From positions 127,674,499-127,738,498 of the forward strand of contig CM050446.2 of the NCBI GenBank assembly GCA_027563935.2: DNA of 64,000 nt, given 5' to 3'. Shown one piece after another: positions 12,776 to 25,127 of the stretch. A program made the translations under genes and the position numbers. Numbering within the stretch: the first letter of the stretch is position 1; every line of letters starts with the position of its first letter. This DNA is from Costus lasius. Taxonomy: Eukaryota; Streptophyta; Magnoliopsida; Zingiberales; Costaceae. The notes below the pieces were generated by a model that was given only the letters and a program-made list of their open reading frames with translations, was not told the origin of the DNA and ran no database searches.

Positions 12776-12783
12776 TATAAAAG
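12776..12783 (+). promoter_or_regulatory. TATA box of the aspartic protease gene
   Basis: TATAAAAG, 93 bp upstream of the ATG at 12,877. A start of transcription about 30 bp downstream would give a 5' leader of roughly 65-70 nt. It is the only good TATA box in the preceding few hundred bases. Confidence 0.6.
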
Positions 12784-12876
12784 AGGCCAAAACAAATGCC
12801 GGTGACGTGACCCCATTTCCCTTCCTCCCGACCGCGGTCCGCCCCCTCACTGCCCACTACCGGCGCACACGCTCTT

Positions 12877-14436
12877 ATGGCGCATCACAATAGCAATGCT
12901 TACCGCCTCCTCTTCCTTCTCGCACTGCTCGTGCTCTCCACTGACCCAGTCGTCTGCCGTCACCGCCCCAAGCGGAGCACCAGATCCCCCACCACCGCCA
13001 CACTCGACGTCTCCGCCACTCTCGCTCAAGCCCTCCGCGCTCTCTCCTTCGTCCCCTCCGCCTCCCACCCCTCTACTGACATCTCCGCCGCCGCCGCCAT
13101 CTCCCTCCCTCTTCATTCCCGTGACTTCTTCCCTTCCTCCGGTGGCTCCGCCGCCCACCGCCACCCCGATTACAAGGCCCTCACACTCGCTCGCCTCCGC
13201 CGCGACGCCGCCCGCGTCCGTGCCATCAACGCTCGCGCGGCCCTCGCCGTCGGCGGCGTCACCGCAGCCGATCTGAAGCCGCTTGCGGAAGAGAAGGCCC
13301 TCGACACCGCCGCCTCGGACGCGATCGAGGGCCCCATTGTGTCCGGAACCAGCCTGGGGAGCGGCGAGTACTTTTCTAGGGTTGGAATAGGCAGCCCCGC
13401 CAAGCCGCTCTACATGGTGCTCGACACCGGAAGCGACGTCAGTTGGGTCCAGTGCGTTCCGTGCGCCGACTGCTATCAGCAAACTGACCCACTGTTCGAC
13501 CCCTCGACCTCTTCTTCCTACGCCCGTCTTCCGTGCGACTCGTCGCAATGCCGCTCCCTCGATGTCTCCGCCTGCCGGAACTCGTCGTCATCCACGGTCG
13601 AAGCCGACGGAGGCAGCGGTGAGGGCAGCTGTCTCTACCAGGTCTCTTACGGCGACGGATCATACACTGTCGGGGAGTTCGCTACCGAGACATTAACCCT
13701 CGGCGGTTCAGATCCGGTCTCCGGCGTCGCCATCGGGTGCGGCCATGACAACGAGGGTTTGTTCATTGGTGCCGCCGGACTGCTCGCCCTAGGCGGCGGG
13801 CCGCTCTCCTTCCCCTCGCAGATCTCTGCCCGCTCCTTCTCCTACTGCCTTGTGGACCGCGACTCCCCGGCTTCCTCCACCCTCGACCTCAGCGCCTCCG
13901 CGGCCTCCTCCAGCGCTGCCCCTGCGGTCACAGCGCCTCTCCTCCGTAACCGTCGCCTGGCGACATTCTACTACGTTGGCTTGACCGGAATCAGCGTGGG
14001 CGGAACGATGCTGACAATCCCGCCATCCGCCTTCGCTGTGGACGATAGCGGGGCGGGGGGCGTGATCGTGGACTCCGGCACAGCGGTGACGCGACTACAA
14101 AGTCCCGTCTATGAGACGCTGCGGGACGCCTTCCGCTCCGGGACGGCCTCGCTACCGTCGGCGTCCGGAGTGTCGCTGTTTGACACGTGCTACGATCTGT
14201 CCTCGCGGACGAGCGTACAAGTGCCGACGGTGGGATTCCACTTCTCCGAAGGCCGGAAGCTGAGGCTTCCGGCGAAGAACTACCTCATCCCAGTAGACGG
14301 CGCCGGCACGTACTGCCTGGCGTTCTCACCGACGTCATCGCCGCTGTCCATCATCGGCAACGTGCAGCAGCAGGGGACGCGTGTCAGTTTCGATATGGAC
14401 AACAACCTGGTGGGCTTCACCCCCAACAAGTGCTGA
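12877..14436 (+). CDS. Aspartic protease, nepenthesin/ASPG1-like (A1 family)
   Basis: Intronless gene for 519 residues. It begins with a hydrophobic signal peptide (about residues 6-27, LLFLLALLVLS), followed by a low-complexity Ala/Ser/Pro propeptide. The catalytic domain opens at about residue 160 with SGEYFSRVGIGSPAK. The first active-site motif is DTGSD (183-187) and the second is DSGT (399-402). The Cys-rich insert after the first motif (VQCVPCADCYQQ) is typical of nepenthesin-type enzymes. The C-terminal end has SIIGNVQQQG. Length and motif order match plant ASPG1-like proteases, which are secreted or endomembrane endopeptidases; ASPG1 itself acts in guard cells and drought response. 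The exact role here is inferred only from family. Third codon positions are overwhelmingly G or C, in contrast to the surrounding DNA. A TATA box lies 93 bp upstream. It converges on the WEB gene, with 544 bp between the two stop codons. Confidence 0.95.
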   Translation: MAHHNSNAYRLLFLLALLVLSTDPVVCRHRPKRSTRSPTTATLDVSATLAQALRALSFVPSASHPSTDISAAAAISLPLHSRDFFPSSGGSAAHRHPDYKALTLARLRRDAARVRAINARAALAVGGVTAADLKPLAEEKALDTAASDAIEGPIVSGTSLGSGEYFSRVGIGSPAKPLYMVLDTGSDVSWVQCVPCADCYQQTDPLFDPSTSSSYARLPCDSSQCRSLDVSACRNSSSSTVEADGGSGEGSCLYQVSYGDGSYTVGEFATETLTLGGSDPVSGVAIGCGHDNEGLFIGAAGLLALGGGPLSFPSQISARSFSYCLVDRDSPASSTLDLSASAASSSAAPAVTAPLLRNRRLATFYYVGLTGISVGGTMLTIPPSAFAVDDSGAGGVIVDSGTAVTRLQSPVYETLRDAFRSGTASLPSASGVSLFDTCYDLSSRTSVQVPTVGFHFSEGRKLRLPAKNYLIPVDGAGTYCLAFSPTSSPLSIIGNVQQQGTRVSFDMDNNLVGFTPNKC

Positions 14437-14980
14437 GAACCATTAGCTAAAGCCGAGCAAGAAAGCATTAGTTAGCAGTAGTAATGATGATGTTCTTGCT
14501 GGTGGGGAGTCTGAAAGTGTGTGAGTGATAGGACTTACGAGGAAGAAACAAAGAAGGAAACAGGGAGAGATGGCGACAAAATGCCAGCCTGTGAAGTTGT
14601 TTTTAAATCTTCTTTTCTTCCTTTTGTTTTTCTTTTGCCTTCTCTTCTAAGTTTACTCGTTCCCTCTTCTGCCACTCTTTATGTAGAGGAGGTTACAATT
14701 TGACTGTGACAGTTCTAAATAAATTAATTAATGTAAGTCCAACTTTGACTGAAAATAGTGAACGTAGGATGCAAGACTATTATTATATTTTGACTGAATT
14801 TAATATTTGATTCACAAATTCTTCTCTAATAAGTCATTTTTTTTGTCTATGATATGTGAACTCAATTTTGTGTTCATTTAATTAGTTCATGCATTAAACT
14901 AATAGAAGGAAGGATATAAAATAATAAATATTGATTATTCAAAACTTAATATTTACTAATACATAATTAAATTTGCTATG

Positions 14981-16871
14981 CTACAAATTAAACTTCTTCT
15001 GATATCCACGCCTCTTAAAAAATTGGACAAACCTCTCCCCCAAAATTAACTTTCCCTTCACTTTTCCCTTCTTCGTGGAGGCAGCTGAAGTCAACGGCGA
15101 CGGCGGCGGCGAAGAAGAAGAAGAAGAAGGAGGAGAGACAAAGCTACGCCTCCGCTGCCTCCTCGTCGTCTCCGTTATGCCATTTATTGTGAGGGATCTC
15201 CGCGGCATTGCTATCGCCAGCTTAATCCCCTGAGACTTCACGGCCTTCATCTGCTGATCGCCGTCGGCCGCCTTTTCTTCTCGTTGATTGTCTTCCTTCA
15301 CCTTCCTCCTGGAAATTAATAAAGCTGCTCTCTTTGGCTTTGAGGCCGTGTCCTTTCTGCCTCCTTCAACTGGCACGAGCGCCCACTTCTCCCTCTTCTC
15401 CGCTTCCAGCGCCTCCCTCCACGCTCGCGCCGCCGACACTTTCTTGTCGGCCACCAGTTGCGTCGCCTTGGCTTGTTTCACCAAGTAGTAGTACTCGAAC
15501 TTGGAGATCGTTATGGTGGAGCTCCACAGCGCCGAGATCGACCTATCCTTCATCGTCCTCTCCGTGATCTCCTTCAGGTCCTCCAGCGCCTTCGCTTCCG
15601 ACGCTTTCGCCGCCTTGAGCTCTGCCATCGCTTCGTGAAATCTCCCCTGGAGTTCTTTCGCATGCAATTTGGTCGTCTCCGCCTCATGCCTCACCGATTC
15701 GGCTTCCTCTTTGGCCGTCTCTTCTTCTCTCCTGGCGGCCTCCTCGTCGGCCCTGAGCTGACTCACCGCGGCCGAGAGCGTGGAGAGGATGGATTCAGCT
15801 CTGCTCGCGCCTGATGCGGCGGATTCCGTTTTGGACATGGTTTGGTGGAGCTCGGCACTGAGGCTCTGCAATCTGGAATCCAGCTCCTGCTTCTTCTTGC
15901 TCGACTGCTGCTTTCTCTCAGCAATTTGAACGACTTCTCTCCTAGCGGCGTCCATCTCATCCATCAGCGCGAACGCCTCCGCTTTGAGGCGTGACAACCC
16001 ATTCTTAGCCGCCTCCAATTCGATCGCCGTGACTCGCAGCGCCGAACTGCTGATCTCTTGGTTTTGTAGCGCCTTGCGATTCATCGACCGAATCGTCTCC
16101 ATCTCGTTCTGCAAGACTTGGGCATCCGAAGTAGTGATCAGTAGCTTGGCCTGCAGCTTTTTGGCAGAGCAAATTTGTCGGCGGAGCTCTGCGATTCTAG
16201 ACGTCAGCTTTCTTATTCTTGCGGCGAAACAAGCAGCCCCTGCTTCTCTGTCTTCTTGTATGCTCCTGAATTCTCTCTCGATTTCGGTTCGACCCAAGTC
16301 AGTGAGCACTTGCTCTACATTGACCTCTTCCACCTCGCTCCTCAGCTGCTCCACGAGCCTCGAGTACGACTCCCTCGACGCATTCAACGATTCCACCTCC
16401 GCCTCTGCTCTAGTTTTGTCTCGTAAGGCTGCAACCATGTCCATTTTGAGCTGGTATATCTGCTGCTTAACTCGATCTAATTCCCGCAGAGCGTGATCTC
16501 CACAATTGAGCGGATCGCCATCTTTGGTCGTGCAGCTACAAGTACTAGAAGAAGCCCTGGTCAGCGATTGTAGCTCGAGTGCGCTGGCCATTGCGTCACA
16601 GTTAGCCTCCTCGATCCTCAGAGCGATGTCTTTTGCCTCGTCGTTGGCGACGCAGAGTTGGGACATCAGTTGGATCTTTTCTGTCTCGGCGTCTCTCATG
16701 CTGCTGATCAATTTGCTCAGCTTCATCCTGGCAAAGGCGAGCTCCGGTGGCGAGTCCTTGAAGAACAGCAGAACACATGCAGCAATTCAATTGGAGCAAA
16801 AGAAAGACTGGATCCAAGAATCGGGAGGAGGTTGAGGAATTAATAATTACCTTTGCGATGTGCAAATCCAT
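14981..16871 (-). CDS. WEB family (DUF827) coiled-coil protein
   Basis: Two exons. Exon 1 (16,871-16,851) codes for only seven residues, MDLHIAK, before a GTAATT donor. Exon 2 (16,756-14,981) begins DSPPELAFARMKLSKLI after a TTCTTCAAG acceptor and runs to the stop, giving 598 residues in frame. An ATG inside exon 2 (16,726) would lose the conserved start of the family, so the spliced start is preferred. Most of the protein is heptad-rich coiled coil (roughly residues 15-440), rich in Glu, Lys, Ala and Leu. A conserved block near residue 415 reads ITISKFEYYYLVKQA. The tail is basic with a Ser/Pro run. WEB proteins are plant coiled-coil factors; WEB1 with PMI2 controls chloroplast photorelocation through actin. 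Subfamily and function here are inferred. Confidence 0.88.
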
Positions 16872-16924
16872 TGATCTATGAATCTTTCGTGCTGTGTGAA
16901 AGGCATTAATCGACCTCCGGGAAG

Positions 16925-16931
16925 TTAAATA
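16925..16931 (-). promoter_or_regulatory. Possible TATA-like element of the WEB gene
   Basis: On the minus strand it reads TATTTAA, 54 nt upstream of the ATG. Position is plausible but the leader would be very short. Confidence 0.3.
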
Positions 16932-17139
16932 GAGCTGCCCTGCATTCTTTCTCGGAATAAACCAAATACCAGAATACGTGGACGTTAGTTAGGGCGCGTT
17001 TGGCACGAACCCTGCTCGCTGGCCAGCTAAGCGGATAAATTCAGAACTCTCTCCAGGTTTTCGCCCAAAGCAGCGAAAAAATTTCCTGAGCAAGGGGGCT
17101 GCTCAAGAAATCCTAAGCATAGTCCCCTAAAGAGCAAGG

Positions 17140-17502
17140 GGGCTGCTCAAGAAATCCTAAGCATAGTCCCCTAAAAAAAATCTACAATTCTAAAAATTGT
17201 GAAAAAAATATCCATTACGTAGTACACGATGAGAACTATCCACGAACATGAAGATCGTGGATTTTGAATGTATCCACAATGAGATATCGTGGATACAACA
17301 ACGTGGATTTTGGATACGTTGTGAACAGTATTTTGTCCACGATATTTGTATCCACGATATCTCATCATGGATACATCCAAAATCAACGATCTTAGTGTCC
17401 ATGGATAGCTCTCATTGTGGACTACATGATGGATATTTTTCCATGATTTTTAAGATTGTGGATTTTTTTTAGGAGCTATGCTTAGGATTTCTTGAGCAGC
17501 CC
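17140..17502. mobile_element. Foldback MITE, 363 bp
   Basis: The left end (gggctgctcaagaaatccta) is repeated in reverse complement at the right end. The inverted match continues through nearly the whole element: atatccat, gatatcgtggatacaa and similar blocks pair across a centre near 17,320. No coding. The outer left terminus is duplicated in tandem (17,097-17,130, 44-bp period), so the left side carries two ends. No clear target duplication was found. It lies about 270 bp upstream of the WEB gene start. Confidence 0.8.
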
Positions 17503-20500
17503 TTTTTTCAAAGCAGCGCTGCTAGCTTTTATGAGTGATTGAGTGAAACGACAAATGTTCGAACCTTAATTAAAATTAAAATCGTGCAAAATTAAAATCT
17601 TAGAAAATCAAAACCTTAATTAAAATCTTGAAAAAACTCAAAACCTAGCAAAATTAAAACTTTACAAAATCAAAAATAAAACTTTATAAAATCAAAAATT
17701 CATAAAATAAAAAAAATTCATAAAATCAAAATTTTATAAATAATCTAATAATAATATTTATAAATAAAGTCTTTATAAATAATAATATTTATAAAATAAA
17801 ATATTTACAACATAAATTATTATAATAAGATTAATAATGTTTCTGATCAAAGTGTAATTAGTTTGATATATTTTTATATATTTAATTATTTATATATTAT
17901 ACATTTATGTAAATAAGGTACTTGTTATATTAAAATTTTATAATATTAAAATTTTTATATAATATTATATCTAGTTTGCTGTAATAGCAATGATACAGAA
18001 ATAAAAAGTATTGTTAACTTTAGATAGCCATTTTAGTTAAAAAAAAAATTATGGCTGCATTTTGGGATAGTTAGAATTTTTAATTTTTGCTGATTGAAAA
18101 AGTGTTAGTTAAAAAGTAGTTAATTAGATAAGTTAAAAGATATTTGATTAAATCGTTCTGCTAGTCAATTTTTTTCAAAAAAATATTAAAAATAATTTTA
18201 AATTTAATATTTTTTATTAAAATAATAATTTTATTATTGTAAAGATATATGAATATAGATGCAGATATGAGATGCAAGAAAAAAAATAGTTAGAAAGTAG
18301 CCAAAAGCAGCTACTCCCAGCTTTTTGAAACCCATATTGTTTTTAGATTCTAAACTTACAAATAACTTGTCAAACACTATGACTTTTTAAAATCAATTAT
18401 TTTAATTAGTAAAAATAGTTGATCAGCTATATCAAACAAGGCACCTTGTCAACGGAGCAAAGCAGGTACGATAAAGCAAAAATGAAACTCTCGCTCTTTG
18501 GATTGCCAGTGCTTAATGAATAATCAGAATGTGATGAGTTGCTATTTGCCCCCCACGTACTGCTGCTTCGATGGTGAATGAATTCACCGTAATGGAGGAG
18601 ACACGTACGATCTGTGCTCTTCTAAAATGAGAAAAAAACAAGAAACTCGGTGTACTCAATGTAAAAAAATATATTTTTTAAAACAAAAATAGCAACTTGG
18701 GCTCGTTTAGCCGAGCAACGAGTTGTTTTTCGCACAGCGTGAGCATTGTTTGCTCATGCTTCATGCGTCCCCACGCAGATGGATCACGAGCCCGCCTCGC
18801 CGGCTGTTGGCGAGTTCTACCGCATTGGTGCGAACTCAATTTCATAGCTCATAGTTTGGACGTATAGTGACATTGAGTTCGTGCCAAGCTAAACTAGACC
18901 CAAGCATAGTTCGAATTGACATTGACTTAAGCTCGATTCAAGCTCGAAATCAATGGTACAGTATTTAGATAGCAGGAACCACACAATTATTTACTAAAAC
19001 ATTTTTAAAACAATTGTTATAGTCATTGTACAACTACAATTGCATAGTACCAATTATTGAACTTACCAAAAGGATCAAACGGAGCTTTGAACATCATGTA
19101 ATGCTCATTTAAAGACCATCAGTCTCAGAGAACTGTGCTTTTATGAATTCGATGTTTCATGGCAGGGTCCTGGGGGCCTTGTATTTTTTTTTATTAATTT
19201 CTATTGTAGTTAAGAGGCATCGTTTTCTCTAGCAGGGGGAGAGTGATAAATACAAACATTGTGTGGGCGTCAGGGCACTCACTTGTGCCTACGGCCACGT
19301 AGTAATTTATGAGCCATTAGACTACACATTGTCCTTACTTGATGTTCACAACAAAGATAGATTAGTCGCTCTTTAAATTCCTTTTTTTTCTTTCCAAGGA
19401 ACAGTTCGAGAAATGTACAAGTGAGGATGGGTTGGCGAGTCACAATTAAACTGATCCAGGAAAGATGCTGTATTAATTATGACTTGAGAGTTGAGACGGA
19501 GGGGAGAAGGGGGAATAGTGTAACAGGGAATACGAAAGCTCCACCTGTAGCTCAACTCAAACCGTGGCAACCTTTGACCCGCTGGTAATCCAATTCCCAC
19601 TCCACCTGATTTGCACGATGAGTTAGCTCCGCTTGTTGATCTAACAGACCGCTGTCCAACGATGGTGACAGAACACTGGCGGATAATTTCGGGACAATAA
19701 TGTGGGAAGATGGAGGCAGCCGATAGGTGAAATTTGTGGAGGATCTAGAAAGATCTTAAGTGAACTGCGCGGTCTGAAGTGAAGACATCAATTCATCGTA
19801 GGCCAGTGTAATGCCCAGTCCACTAGTGGAGGTTGTTGAACATGATTGAGGCAAAAACATGATTGAAGCAGCTGTTTGAGTGAGGCACAACTGTAGCAGT
19901 TTGGGCAGAGTCCAAGTATGTCACTTTTGGCGCAATGTGAAGGCAAAATGGAACCAGCCTGTGGCTCAAATCAAAAGAACAAAGCGCATTATCCATTCAA
20001 ATTATGCCTGGCAGCTAAGCAACATGTTCGTAATCTATCCATGTAGTCATTGCAGCCTATACACAGTTAAAGAGGACAGATACTAAGAGGAGCTTCATCG
20101 AATATGCATGAATACACAGATTAGGCATATCCTACACAACACAAAAACTTCGACGTCCAACCCCGATCAGAGATATCCTTGCAAATCTGAGCGCACAAAA
20201 CCTTTAACAGGCTTTCCTAATCTACTAGCTACTGTCTACTGATCAATACAACTTACGGTGCAGAGCACCTTTATTCGGCTTTAGGTCTTCACTTTCCCTG
20301 CCACTTCGAAGCTTCCGGTAGAGGTATTTAGACATTTGATCTCTTTTTTTTCCATTTCTTCGACACATCATTGTTCTTTTATCTTTTTCTTTTCAACCTT
20401 GGCCGCCCCAAATCATGCAGAGGGCCAACTTGGGAAAGGGATTGCAAGATGTATTAATCCATCCCTTCAGTCATCTGTTCCATAGCAATTGGGGAAAGTA

Positions 20501-20533
20501 ATCAAAAGGAACGTAGGGACTAAAAGCTACGTC
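17503..20533. other. Intergenic, AT-rich, no gene seen
   Basis: Strongly AT-rich between 17.5 and 18.4 kb, with A/T homopolymers and tandem-like aaaatcaaaa phrases. More balanced after 18.7 kb. No open frame with family resemblance. The right end is presumably the 3' UTR and terminator of the DUF789 gene. Confidence 0.5.
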
Positions 20534-23284
20534 CTATCTTTTGAACGCGCCACGTGAAACAAAAAACTGGAAATCTGGGTGATCAACATGGCGGAGCCGC
20601 AACCAATTATCAGCAGCTAGTAGCAGGGCCTTTGCCAGCGGCAGCTCAGTCTCTCCATTTGGAGTCCAAAATGAACTTTTGAACTTGTAGGATGCCAATC
20701 CAAAAATAGGAAGATGCATCATATGCACATCAACCTCTTGTGCATGGGGGATGCCAGGACAAGCACTACCAGCATCTGCATGAAAAATTCACGGTGCGTA
20801 AGTAAGAACAGCAAAAGTAAAAATTCTTTTCAGTCATTGTTACCCGGAACTGCCATTCATACTAAATAATAGGTAACTTAGAGAAGTTTCGGATGAAACA
20901 AAAGAGATCGTCTCCTACTTCTCCAAGTTAAAACAGAGAACGTACAATCAAAATGCAAAAGAATTTTTTCATTCCAAGGTACGGGATAAGTAAAATGCAA
21001 TCTCAACCATACAACTTGCTAGAGAGCCCAATTCGGTTATTAAAATCGCTGTTTCCCAGTAGATAGGGTAGTGGGGAACATTGACGTTACACTGAGGTCC
21101 ATCTCAACTCAAACCATGGAAATAGATGGGACAGCCTACTTGGAAGATATACGCTATCAACAAAACCTAATAATAACGCGTTCAATGGATGATAAAATTC
21201 GGATATTATTGGCGAAAGTTTATTTAAAAGAGAGTTGCCATGGAAAAAATGATCAACCATATAAAGATGTCATGCTACACTGAAATTAGGCGTGTAGGAA
21301 AATTCCAAATAAATTGCACGAACAAGATAAAAGGTGACCTCCTGCTGCTGATGTCGAAAGCGAATGGAAGGTCAGGAAGCAAGCATCCAGATCCTTCAAA
21401 GTTGGACCAGTTGGTATCCGGTATATCGGGTACCTGAACAGATTCCAATTTTAAAATGGAAAAACAAATAACATCAGCGACACACAAAAATATTTCGCGG
21501 TGAATCTCACCATGCAACAGAAAACCAACTGGCTGGCAAAAGGTCACAACTTCTAAGTGACTTTAGCGCAGGAAAGTGCCGAGCAAGATCAGAAATCTGC
21601 AAGCGAACAGCAAAAGTCATCATTATAAACATGTTCAAAACCCAAAAACCTTACACATATGCATACAAACATATATTAAAGTTCAGAAACATGCCTTGTC
21701 AGCCAAAGGTTCACGTATGAATGGAGGATCCTGCTCAAGGAACTCAAAGAGCAGGTGACCTTTTAAATTTAACAAATCATCATCATCGCTTGAGGAGCCA
21801 TCTTGCTTGGGTAATTGTTGCTCATTCACATGAAGTCGATTCATCTTTGTATTCAAGCCGCAAGTCATATGGTTCGAAATCCACGAATTGGAATAGTTTA
21901 GGCCCTTTTCACTCTCATATTCACTACTTCCATCACTACTAGAATCATGGGAATCTACATCACTTTCGTTGTTCAATTCCCTGTTGCACAAAGTCAATAA
22001 GAAAACAATATTGTTGTGGCAAACGTAAAACAATTGTAAGAAAGAACCACTCATAAACGAGAAGAACAGCCATCTACACACAAAATCAACAATCTTAACA
22101 AAACAAAGATGCATATATACACAGACATGTATAAAAGATATCAGAAGCCAAGTTTTTAATATATTTTTTCTAAAAAAAACATAAAGAATAACTCTCAATG
22201 TTCATCTAAGAAAGGTGAAATTCACAATCATCTCTGCATAAAAAGTTTTAAGAGTTAGCGAAATTTGTATGCGTCAAGCGATACTGTTGTGTTGAAAGAG
22301 GAAACGAAGGTTCTCCTTTCAAAAGAAAGATATTATTATTATTACTAATAGTACTAAAAATGTTATTACTACTCACTATGGCTTCAAGAGTGTTCTAACG
22401 GAGAAAACAATCATAAAGTTTTTTCCCAACAAAAAAAAATATACAAGCTAAACAAAACTAGTTAGAGTCAAACGCTATTTTCATGAAACGAGAATTTGAC
22501 GGAGTCTTTTCATGGCTCTGTTATTTATAACCAATAAATAAATGATTCAACGATAAAACAATTTTAGAAATGATAGTTAGAAGGCAAAAGGGGAGATATT
22601 AACATGAAGATATATCTCACAAGCTAAACCTAGGGAAAGAAATCTAATACGAAAAAAACATATCCAGAAAATACCTAGCATCAAGTGCCGGCCTACTTGA
22701 TCGACCATATAACTGAATCCCTGACAAGAAGGGCACGTAATATTGAACGACCTTATCTCTGCCACTAAGAAGAAAAGGAACACCGATGCCGTAAGCACTC
22801 CATTCCTTAAAAGCCTCCCATAGATCAGCCAAATTAAAGAAAGGCCTGAACTCCTCATGGCTCCGCCTGCACGCCCTCATCTTCCTCTGCAAACCAAGAG
22901 AAAGTCTAAACTAAAGCAGTTGGACAAGATGGAGGAGGATAAGAAGCAAACTTTGCGAACCTTGGGCGGGTAATGAGCTGGAACCGAAGGGGTGGTAGAC
23001 TCCAAGAATCTACTCAAGTTACAACTTGGATCAGTCTTTGCTGGCAAAGAAGAAGCAGGCCCATCAAGGGGCTTCGGAGCCGGCTCCACAAATCCAGAAC
23101 GTTTCTCCGGTACCAGAGGCGGAGCGGCGGACGCCGCCTTGGCGGCGTCTGCGGCGGAGCCGATGATCCGGTACCTTTGCGGGATCGTCTGGTGACGCCT
23201 GGGGTGGTTCTTCCATTGTTTGACGGCGGTGTAGTCGGAGCCATTCTCGTGCGCGCGCCTCCAAGCCAAGCTCGTACCCACCAT
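20534..23284 (-). CDS. DUF789 family protein
   Basis: Six exons on the minus strand: 23,284-22,961; 22,886-22,675; 21,980-21,695; 21,596-21,511; 21,433-21,339; 20,775-20,534. Joined, they give 414 residues with every junction in frame. Family hallmarks in order: [17 protein letters not shown] (about residues 89-105), [35 protein letters not shown], an acidic Ser/Asp-rich linker, [55 protein letters not shown], and [12 protein letters not shown] near the end. DUF789 proteins are plant-wide and of unknown biochemical function, without transmembrane segments. Intron 3 appears to use a GC donor (AAG|GCATGT), which is needed to keep the conserved LADK-ISDLA junction. The last intron's donor (GGAG|GTCACC) is weak. 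The start at 23,284 is an ATG followed by a typical family N-terminus. Confidence 0.9.
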
Positions 23285-25127
23285 CTTCGCAAACCTTTAG
23301 AACGCGATCAAAATTAAAGAAGGCGTAACCTTCACCCCCGACTCTGAGGTCTGAAACCTCAAAGTCTCCAATCCAATTGAGCCCCCAATTAATCGGCGAG
23401 AGACGGATCCAGATCGCAGAGAAGGAACAAGGGAGAGGAATCTTGATCAATCTTCCTCGGGAGGGAAGGGATTGGAGATGGGGGGTGATTGAGTGCGACC
23501 GCGAACCGAGGTCGTGAAATGGAAAGGAATGCAGCGATGAAGATGGGTAGCAGAAGAGGGAGGGAAAGGGACGACGTATTAATAAGGGGCAAGAGATTCA
23601 TCAATAAGAAGGATTAAAATGATAATTTTTTAAAAAATAGACCTTATTTTTCTTTAATTGAAGATTAAAGCCTCTATTAATTCAAAAACAGTACTCTATA
23701 TAATAAAGAGTCTGAATATAAAAACGGAAGGGGCCTTTTTATAAATTGGGCGGTGCCAGCAACGGCGCGGAGCCTCTCGGCACCAAAAGGACGCGGTGGC
23801 TGCTCTAGTCTAATCATCGGATGGACGGAAAGGTTCGACAGGTTGTGAGTGGACACGTATGCGGATGAGATTGAATGGGCAGGGGAGTGGGGTGCGGGAA
23901 ATGGGCGGCCGGGTGTCGTGGCGTGGCAATTCGGAGCACGAGGATAACAACCACACGTACGCGGTGCAGGAATTTTTTTAAGTTCCTTACATCATCGTCA
24001 TCATCAGTGTTTGACTATTGGTCGTGACCTCTGACAAAATCTGCACTCACGGCGAATTAATTTTCGATATTTTTGAAGATTGCAGTGATTTATTGAAAAG
24101 TATGGCAAAACTCTTATCGCCACCTGCTTTCGCCATGTATCAGTTTCTTTGATTCTCGAGTTGTATGTACTCTGTGCACGTGACTCTGTCGTCTGAATAA
24201 CATGTGATGTGTTCCGGCTCTGAAAAACAAGGACCATTAATTAATTTGAGGGCAGTAGTGCAAGCTGCAGTATTGGGTAGCTAGCTTGATTAATTAAAAA
24301 GCAATGTTGAATGGGTACAATTGAGTATTGTGTATCTGATTTAGGTGAGTAGTCTCTAACTCTCACATTAATTGTGTTGATTAGTACTGCACTCCTCCTG
24401 CGCTGCTGGTTCATGGCTACGAATCGAGTGGATAGGAAGCTTCTCAACAATTAATGTGGATAATAAATTATCAATGCTCCCGACCTAATTTAGCGCCTAC
24501 CGACTCTGCATATATTGCTCCGATCACTTTGTTTGGATAATAATGAGGATAATAAATTTATGTTTTAGGATTTAGGGTTTTGAGTTCGGATTTAGAATTT
24601 AAGATTTAATTTTTTTTATATAAATTTTATTGTCAATGCTTTCTATCTCTCTCCTTCTCTAAGTATATATATGATAGTCTATTCGGAGACATCCAATAAA
24701 ATTGGAAAAAATTGGAACAATACAGAAGTATATATAATATTGCAATTTCTTTGAAATTTTTAATCGGCATCAAATACTCTCAAACTATACACACTATATA
24801 TTTTTCTGCTGTTCTTTCATCTAGGCCTCGCTATGCAATATTGTATGTTATCAATGTTTTGAAAGTCATGCACTTTGGGAGCTGTTGGCATGAAATAAGA
24901 AAATTATATGTAAAATGGAACACACAAATCTTTGAGGCAGCAAGTTAGATGCGAACTGTAAGTGCCGCCTCAAGCAAAAGAAAGAACAAGATATATATAT
25001 ATATATAACCACGGAACATATGTTGTTTTTACTGTCTCCTGTTTAACCAGTTCGGAGTTTGGGAGTTGAATCAAATGCGTGCAGATAGTTTGGGAAATTA
25101 ATTATACAACGCAACAGATTTCATGTT
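23285..25127. other. Intergenic between DUF789 and metallo-beta-lactamase genes
   Basis: Contains the DUF789 promoter and 5' leader (an AT-rich ttattaata near 23,578-23,586 may be its TATA element) and the 3' flank of the metallo-beta-lactamase gene. A short TA-dinucleotide run lies near 24,990-25,008. No other gene seen. Confidence 0.5.

Noticed and set aside
12847..13548. Long open frame on the minus strand (233 codons)
   Set aside because: It is the GC-rich antisense shadow of the aspartic protease gene; Gly/Glu/Arg-rich with no domain.
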